NCBI RefSeq assembly: GCF_001044235.1
Contig: NZ_JYNL01000030.1
Location: 86,203 to 150,202 of the forward strand
DNA length: 64,000 nucleotides
Source of the DNA: Mycolicibacterium chlorophenolicum
Lineage (GTDB): Bacteria > Actinomycetota > Actinomycetes > Mycobacteriales > Mycobacteriaceae
Reading direction: 5' to 3'
The notes below the pieces were generated by a model. It did no database searches and was not told the DNA's origin. It saw nothing but the letters and a program-made list of their open reading frames with translations. Position 1 is the first letter of the stretch, and the number at the start of each line of letters is the position of its first letter. The position numbers and the translations under genes were made by a program. Positions 59,461 through 64,000 of the stretch are shown here, piece by piece.

Positions 59461-60819
59461 GTGCAGCGACGAATCATGGGCATCGAAACCGAATTCGGTG
59501 TCACCTGCACGTTCCACGGCCATCGCCGGCTCAGTCCGGACGAGGTCGCCCGCTATCTCTTCCGGCGGGTGGTGTCGTGGGGACGCAGCAGCAACGTCTT
59601 CCTCCGCAACGGTGCGCGCCTGTACCTCGACGTGGGCAGCCACCCCGAGTACGCGACCGCCGAGTGTGACAACCTGACCCAGCTGGTCACCCACGACCGT
59701 GCGGGTGAGCGGGTGCTCGAAGACCTGCTCGTCGACGCCGAGCAACGGCTCGCCGACGAGGGCATTGGCGGCGACATCTATCTGTTCAAGAACAACACCG
59801 ACTCGGCGGGCAACTCCTACGGCTGCCACGAGAACTACCTGATCGTGCGCGCCGGCGAGTTCTCCCGGATCTCCGATGTGCTGCTGCCGTTCCTGGTCAC
59901 CCGCCAGCTGATCTGCGGCGCCGGCAAGGTGCTGCAGACGCCGAAGGCCGCGACGTTCTGCCTGTCGCAGCGCGCCGAGCACATCTGGGAGGGCGTCTCG
60001 AGCGCCACCACCCGGTCGCGCCCGATCATCAACACCCGCGACGAGCCGCACGCCGACGCCGAGAAGTACCGGCGCCTGCACGTCATCGTCGGCGACTCCA
60101 ACATGTGCGAGTCCACCACCATGCTCAAGGTCGGCTCGGCCTCGCTGGTGCTGGAGATGATCGAGGCCGGCGTCGCGTTCCGCGACTTCTCGCTGGACAA
60201 CCCGATCCGGGCGATCCGCGAGGTCAGCCATGACCTGACCGGACGGCGCCCCGTCCGTCTCGCCGGCGGGCGGCAGGCCAGCGCACTCGACATCCAGCGC
60301 GAGTACTACGCCCGCGCGGTCGAGTACCTGCAGACCCGGGAACCCAACACGCAGATCGAGCAGGTGGTCGACCTGTGGGGCCGCCAACTCGACGCGGTCG
60401 AGAGCCAGGACTTCGCCAAGGTCGACACCGAGATCGACTGGGTGATCAAGCGCAAGCTGTTCCAGCGGTATCAGGACCGCTACGACATGGACCTGTCCGA
60501 CGCCAAGATCAGCCAGCTGGACCTGGCCTACCACGACATCAAGCGCGGCCGCGGTGTGTTCGACCTGCTGCAGCGCAAGGGTCTGGCGGCGCGCATCACC
60601 ACCGACGAGGAGATCGAGGCCGCGGTCAACACGCCGCCGCAGACCACCCGCGCCAAGCTGCGCGGCGAGTTCATCAGCGCCGCCCAGGAGGCCGGCCGCG
60701 ACTTCACCGTCGACTGGGTGCACCTCAAGCTCAACGACCAGGCGCAACGCACCGTGCTGTGCAAGGACCCGTTCCGCTCGGTCGACGAGAGGGTCAAGCG
60801 GCTCATCGCCTCGATGTGA
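59461..60819 (+). CDS. pafA: Pup-protein ligase (proteasome accessory factor A)
   Basis: PafA uses ATP to phosphorylate the C-terminal Glu of deamidated Pup and joins it to substrate lysines. The 452-residue protein matches the length of the M. tuberculosis enzyme. Metal and nucleotide sites: [10 protein letters not shown] (Glu of the first metal motif), [19 protein letters not shown] with the catalytic Asp, [21 protein letters not shown] (trimmed) and [20 protein letters not shown] (in part). The Dop-type loop is absent, distinguishing it from Dop at 39820. Separated from prcA by 16 kb of inserted-looking genes; in M. tuberculosis other genes also intervene. Confidence 0.97.
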   Translation: MQRRIMGIETEFGVTCTFHGHRRLSPDEVARYLFRRVVSWGRSSNVFLRNGARLYLDVGSHPEYATAECDNLTQLVTHDRAGERVLEDLLVDAEQRLADEGIGGDIYLFKNNTDSAGNSYGCHENYLIVRAGEFSRISDVLLPFLVTRQLICGAGKVLQTPKAATFCLSQRAEHIWEGVSSATTRSRPIINTRDEPHADAEKYRRLHVIVGDSNMCESTTMLKVGSASLVLEMIEAGVAFRDFSLDNPIRAIREVSHDLTGRRPVRLAGGRQASALDIQREYYARAVEYLQTREPNTQIEQVVDLWGRQLDAVESQDFAKVDTEIDWVIKRKLFQRYQDRYDMDLSDAKISQLDLAYHDIKRGRGVFDLLQRKGLAARITTDEEIEAAVNTPPQTTRAKLRGEFISAAQEAGRDFTVDWVHLKLNDQAQRTVLCKDPFRSVDERVKRLIASM

Positions 60820-60840
60820 GCGTGATGTGAGCCTGGGTGG

Positions 60841-60864
60841 CGGCGCGCCGCGGACGGCCGTCCG
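60841..60864. terminator. Adjacent GC palindromes between pafA and pafB
   Basis: CGGCGCGCCG (60841-60850) and CGGACGGCCGTCCG (60851-60864) are two perfect palindromes side by side, 21 bp after the pafA stop and 20 bp before the pafB -10 box. They could form a terminator-like structure separating the pafA and pafB transcripts; no T-run is present. Confidence 0.35.
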
Positions 60865-60884
60865 AGCCCACCGCCGATTCGCCT

Positions 60885-60890
60885 TAAGCT
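60885..60890 (+). promoter_or_regulatory. -10 box of pafB
   Basis: TAAGCT ends 7 nt before the GTG start of pafB at 60898 and no Shine-Dalgarno is visible. This suggests a separate, leaderless transcript for pafBC. Confidence 0.55.
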
Positions 60891-60897
60891 CTACGGC

Positions 60898-61902
60898 GTG
60901 GGGATCTCAAAAGTCGAACGGTTGATGAACCTCGTCATCGCGCTGCTGTCGACGCGGACGTTCATCACCGCCGACCGGATCCGCGAGACCGTCTACGGCT
61001 ACTCCGACGGGGCCAGCGACGAGGCGTTCTCCCGCATGTTCGAGCGCGACAAGAACGAACTGCGCGACCTCGGCATCCCGTTGGAGACGGGCCGGGTGTC
61101 CTCGACCGACCCGACGGAGGGCTACCGGATCAACCGGGAGGCGTACGCGCTGCCCGCGGTGGAGCTGACCCCCGACGAGGCCGCCGCCGTCGCGGTCGCG
61201 ACCCAGCTGTGGGAGTCCCCGGAGCTGATCACCGCGACCCAGAGCGCACTGCTGAAACTGCGGGCCGCCGGCGTGGAGATCGAGGCCGTCGACGACCTCG
61301 ACGTCGCGATCACCTCGACCGCCGCACTGCCGGGCCTGCGCGGCTCGGAGGACGTGCTGGGAATCCTGTTGTCGGCCATCGACTCCGGCCGCGCCGTGCG
61401 CTTCCCGCACCGGCCGTCGCGCAGCGAGCCGTACGTGATGCGCACCGTCGAGCCGTGGGGTGTGGTCACCGACCGCGGCCGCTGGTACCTGGTCGGCCAC
61501 GACCGCGACCGCGACGCGGTCCGCACGTTCCGGCTGTCCCGCATCGGCGCCGAGGTGACCCCGATCGGCGAACCCGGCGAGGTGGTCCGGCCGCCCGGGG
61601 TGAACCTGCGCGAGATCGTCGCGAAGGTGGTGGGCGACTGGCCCGGCGCGGGACAGGCCCGGATCTGGGTGGCCGACGGCAAGGCCACCGCGCTGCGCCG
61701 GCGGGCCACCGTCGTCGGCGCGAAGACGCTCGGCGGCCGCGCCGGGCAGGAGATCACCCTCGACATCGGCATGTTCGACCGGCTGGCCCGCGAAGTCGCC
61801 AGCTACGGCGCGGACGCCGTCGCGCTGGAGCCGGCCTCGCTGCGCGAGGACGTCATCGCGCGGCTGGCGGCCCAGGCCGGCGTCGAGCAGGTGCGGGCGT
61901 GA
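60898..61902 (+). CDS. pafB: Proteasome accessory factor B, WYL-domain regulator
   Basis: PafB forms a heterodimer with PafC and activates RecA-independent DNA-damage genes. The 334-residue protein has an N-terminal winged helix-turn-helix (VERLMNLVIALLSTRTFITADRI... FSRMFERDKNELRDLGIPLE, in blocks), a central WYL domain (FPHRPSRSEPYVMRTVEPWGVV.DRGRWYLVGHDRDRDAVRTFRLSRI, where GRWYLVG is the WYL core and RTFRLSRI the ligand-contact segment) and a C-terminal WCX-type domain. Its stop overlaps the pafC start (GTGA). A leaderless start is predicted. Confidence 0.96.
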   Translation: MGISKVERLMNLVIALLSTRTFITADRIRETVYGYSDGASDEAFSRMFERDKNELRDLGIPLETGRVSSTDPTEGYRINREAYALPAVELTPDEAAAVAVATQLWESPELITATQSALLKLRAAGVEIEAVDDLDVAITSTAALPGLRGSEDVLGILLSAIDSGRAVRFPHRPSRSEPYVMRTVEPWGVVTDRGRWYLVGHDRDRDAVRTFRLSRIGAEVTPIGEPGEVVRPPGVNLREIVAKVVGDWPGAGQARIWVADGKATALRRRATVVGAKTLGGRAGQEITLDIGMFDRLAREVASYGADAVALEPASLREDVIARLAAQAGVEQVRA

Positions 61903-62885
61903 CCGCCGTGAGCACGCGGCTGGTGCGGCTGCTGAACATGGTGCCGTATTTCCAGGCGAATCCGCGGATCACCTACGACGAGGCCGCCGCCGACCTCGGG
62001 GTGAGCGTCAAGCAGCTGCGCGACGACCTCAACCAGCTGTGGATGTGCGGGCTGCCCGGCTACGGCCCCGGTGATCTGATCGACTTCGAGTTCTCCGGCG
62101 ACACCATCGAGGTGACGTTCACCGCGGGCATGGACCACCCGCTGCGGCTGACCTCCCCGGAGGCCACCGGTGTGCTGGTGGCGTTGCGCGCGCTGGTCGA
62201 CGTGCCCGGCATGGTCGACCCGGAGGCGGCCCGCAGCGCGATCGCCAAGATCGAGTCCGCGGCGGGCAGTGCGGGCCACGGGGTCGAGGGCGCGGCGGTC
62301 GACGAGCCGGCACCGGTGGAGAGCGAGGCCGCCGCCGCGGTGCGCACGGCGGTGCGCGGGGACCGGGCGCTGGCGATCGAGTACTACTCGGCCTCGCACG
62401 ACATGCTGTCGAGCCGGGTGGTGGACCCGATCCGGGTGGTGCTCGTCGCCGACCACAGCTATCTGGAGGCGTGGTGTCGCACCGCCGAGGCGGTCCGGCT
62501 GTTCCGCTTCGACCGGATCGTCGACGCCCGAGTGCTCGACGAGCCGTCGGCCCCGCCGCCGCCCGCGGTGCAGGCCGGGCCCGACACGTCGCTGTTCGAC
62601 CCGGACACCGCCGACCCGTCGCTGCCGACGGCGACGCTGCGGGTGGACCGTTCGGCGGCGTGGATGTTCGACTACTACCCGCTGCGGGTGCTGCAGGAGT
62701 ACCCCGACGGGTCGTGCGACGCCGCGATGACCTACGCCTCGGACGACTGGATGGCCCGGTTCGTCCTCGGCTTCGGCTCGGCGGTGCGGGTCCTCGAGCC
62801 GCAGCCGCTGGCCGAGCGGGTGCAGCGAGCGGCCGTCGCCGCCCTGGACGCCTATCGGGTCGGTGACGAGCGCCCCGGCGGGTAG
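61899..62885 (+). CDS. pafC: Proteasome accessory factor C, WYL-domain regulator
   Basis: PafC, the partner of PafB, has 328 residues. The N-terminal helix-turn-helix is RLVRLLNMVPYFQANPRITYDEAAADLGVSVKQLRDDLNQLWMCGL (in blocks), followed by a WYL domain with LAIEYYSASHDMLSSRVVDPIRVV and SYLEAWCRTAEAVRLFRFDRI, and a WCX domain with VDRSAAWMFDYYP. In the WYL core the motif reads SYLEAWC rather than RWYL, as usual for PafC. GTG 61899 overlaps pafB; GTG 61908 is an alternative start. tatA follows after 30 bp, an order conserved in mycobacteria. Confidence 0.95.
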   Translation: MTAVSTRLVRLLNMVPYFQANPRITYDEAAADLGVSVKQLRDDLNQLWMCGLPGYGPGDLIDFEFSGDTIEVTFTAGMDHPLRLTSPEATGVLVALRALVDVPGMVDPEAARSAIAKIESAAGSAGHGVEGAAVDEPAPVESEAAAAVRTAVRGDRALAIEYYSASHDMLSSRVVDPIRVVLVADHSYLEAWCRTAEAVRLFRFDRIVDARVLDEPSAPPPPAVQAGPDTSLFDPDTADPSLPTATLRVDRSAAWMFDYYPLRVLQEYPDGSCDAAMTYASDDWMARFVLGFGSAVRVLEPQPLAERVQRAAVAALDAYRVGDERPGG

Positions 62886-62915
62886 ACTCGGCGCAGACGT
62901 CTGGAGGTAACCAAA

Positions 62916-63176
62916 TTGGGTGGTCTACAACCCTGGCACTGGATCATCGTCATCGCCGTGTTCGTGCTGCTCTTCGGCGCCAAGAAGCTCCCCGACGCAG
63001 CCCGCTCGCTCGGCAAGTCGATGCGCATCTTCAAGTCCGAGATCAAGGAGATGCAGGCGGAGTCGAAATCCGACACACCGACTCAGATCTCCTCGGAGCG
63101 GGTGACCGACGCCGACCGGCCCGCCGGCGGCGCGACGACGCACACCGAACCGTCGTCGGACAAGCGCCCCGCCTGA
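62916..63176 (+). CDS. tatA: Sec-independent translocase subunit TatA
   Basis: TatA oligomers form the passage for folded proteins with twin-arginine signals. The 86-residue protein has an N-terminal membrane helix ([18 protein letters not shown]), the conserved [16 protein letters not shown] hinge and amphipathic helix, and a charged, flexible tail. The TTG start is preceded by GGAGG at 6-nt spacing, which fixes it. It is followed by tatC after about 75 bp containing a hairpin. The Tat-signal DUF1906 protein at 29943 is one likely substrate encoded in this window. Confidence 0.95.
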   Translation: MGGLQPWHWIIVIAVFVLLFGAKKLPDAARSLGKSMRIFKSEIKEMQAESKSDTPTQISSERVTDADRPAGGATTHTEPSSDKRPA

Positions 63177-63190
63177 ATCGCCCCCTCGAC

Positions 63191-63215
63191 ACGGCGCGGG
63201 CCCCGTCCGCGCCGT
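63191..63215 (+). terminator. Hairpin between tatA and tatC
   Basis: ACGGCGCGG (63191-63199) pairs perfectly with CCGCGCCGT (63207-63215) around a 7-nt loop. No T-run follows. It may attenuate or process the transcript so that tatA is made in excess over tatC, matching the higher TatA stoichiometry; this role is inferred. Confidence 0.4.
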
Positions 63216-63257
63216 AGTCCTGCGCCTGTGAACAGGTAGGCCCTCCTCGACGTGCAG

Positions 63258-64000
63258 ATGCCCGGACTCTTCAAGAAGCTCGACCCGCGCCGCCGCCGCT
63301 CCCGGGTCAATCCCGACGGCACGATGTCGCTGGTCGAACACCTCACCGAACTGCGGACCCGACTGCTGATCTCGGTGCTGGCCGTTCTGGTCACCACGAC
63401 CCTCGGATTCTTCTGGTACAGCCACGGGGCTTTCGGGCTGCCCAGCCTGGGCGACTGGCTGCGCGGTCCGTACTGCTCACTGCCGGCGTCGGCGCGGGCG
63501 ACCATCGCCCCGGACGGCGAGTGCCGCCTCCTCGCCACCGCGCCGTTCGATCAGTTCATGCTGCGTCTCAAGGTCGGTCTGATGGCGGGGATCGTCCTCG
63601 CGTGCCCGGTGTGGCTGCACCAGCTGTGGGCGTTCATCACGCCCGGCCTGTACAGCAAGGAGCGCAGGTTCGCCGTCGCGTTCGTGACGCTGGGGGCGGC
63701 ACTGTTCATCTCCGGCGCGCTGCTGGCCTACATCGTGCTGGCCAAGGCGCTGGGTTTCCTGCTGACCGTGGGCAGCGATGTGCAGATCACGGCGCTGTCG
63801 GGCGATCAGTACTTCGGCTTCCTGATCAACCTGCTGCTGGTCTTCGGGATCAGCTTCGAGTTCCCGCTGCTGATCGTCATGTTGAACCTGGTCGGTGTGC
63901 TGACCTACGCGCGGCTGAAGGCCTGGCGGCGTGGCTTGATCATGGGTCTCTTCGTCTTCGCCGCGTTCGCCACCCCCGGCTCCGATCCGTTCTCGATGCT
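63258..64000 (+). CDS. tatC: Sec-independent translocase subunit TatC, partial
   Basis: TatC recognises twin-arginine signal peptides. The gene runs off the right edge; 247 codons are present. The cytosolic N-terminus ([24 protein letters not shown], trimmed) holds the signal-contacting [10 protein letters not shown] motif, followed by TM1, the periplasmic loop with [40 protein letters not shown] and [20 protein letters not shown] with the conserved intramembrane Glu. ATG 63258 is taken as start; an in-frame GTG at 63252 is possible, and a stop at 63237 excludes anything longer. No good Shine-Dalgarno is visible. Confidence 0.95.
   Translation, partial: MPGLFKKLDPRRRRSRVNPDGTMSLVEHLTELRTRLLISVLAVLVTTTLGFFWYSHGAFGLPSLGDWLRGPYCSLPASARATIAPDGECRLLATAPFDQFMLRLKVGLMAGIVLACPVWLHQLWAFITPGLYSKERRFAVAFVTLGAALFISGALLAYIVLAKALGFLLTVGSDVQITALSGDQYFGFLINLLLVFGISFEFPLLIVMLNLVGVLTYARLKAWRRGLIMGLFVFAAFATPGSDPFSM

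Overview
The window is chromosomal DNA from a high-GC actinobacterium, almost certainly a non-tuberculous, fast-growing-type mycobacterium (Mycolicibacterium-like). The evidence is gene order. From about 2 kb to the right edge the genes follow, in mirror orientation, the M. tuberculosis segment Rv2141c to Rv2093c: M20 peptidase, PEBP protein, pyrD, lppL, uppP, DUF3090, cysQ, mshC, metH, hisE-hisG, trmI, lppK, mpa, dop, pup, prcB-prcA, pafA-pafB-pafC, tatA-tatC. Several predicted proteins (HisE, HisG, MshC, TrmI, PafA, TatC) agree closely with the tuberculosis proteins as I remember them. PE/PPE genes known from this part of the tuberculosis chromosome are absent.

Layout. 0-2 kb: a truncated 13E12/HNH protein, two tandem paralogous unknown genes of lower GC, and tRNA-Leu(GAG); this looks like an accessory segment next to a tRNA gene. 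2-16 kb: M20 peptidase, PEBP protein, pyrD, lipoprotein LppL, then a conserved actinobacterial block (uppP, histidine phosphatase, DUF3090, SCO1664-type kinase-like protein, cysQ, mshC) and SDR, DUF1254 and patatin genes. 16-20 kb: metH, preceded by a 5' leader that matches an S-adenosylhomocysteine (SAH) riboswitch. 20-33 kb: nitroreductase, cupin, HAD phosphatase, sugar porter, hisE-hisG, a TetR plus R2-like ligand-binding oxidase pair, an ArsR-SRPBCC-flavodoxin operon, a Tat-exported DUF1906 protein, a RecB-like nuclease and trmI. 33-43 kb: MTB12-family exported proteins, then the Pup-proteasome core (mpa, dop, pup, prcB, prcA). 43.4-55.5 kb: a choline/glycine-betaine catabolic operon with its own IclR regulator. 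55.4-59.4 kb: spore-photoproduct-lyase-like protein, epoxide-hydrolase-like protein and a small EspC/WXG100-like plus DUF1023 hydrolase pair. 59.4-64 kb: pafA, pafB, pafC, tatA and partial tatC.

How the genes work together. Mpa, Dop, Pup, PrcB, PrcA and PafA form a complete pupylation and proteasome pathway, and PafB/PafC is the paired DNA-damage activator. Between prcA and pafA lies a set of genes that can in principle take choline through betaine aldehyde, glycine betaine, dimethylglycine and sarcosine to glycine. Its one-carbon output (methylene-tetrahydrofolate and formaldehyde) connects metabolically to MetH, which regenerates methionine and uses up the homocysteine that comes from SAH.

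The strongest unexpected signal is the SAH-riboswitch-like leader of metH. It has P1, P2, the conserved GCGTTGCAACG core, a pseudoknot, and an alternative hairpin that hides the Shine-Dalgarno sequence. Other notable structures are a 61-nt near-perfect hairpin after prcA, a doubled palindromic operator before the betaine operon, a consensus promoter overlapped by a perfect 19-bp palindrome before the TetR gene, and -10 boxes exactly 7 nt upstream of the start codons of dop, pafA and pafB, which predicts leaderless mRNAs.
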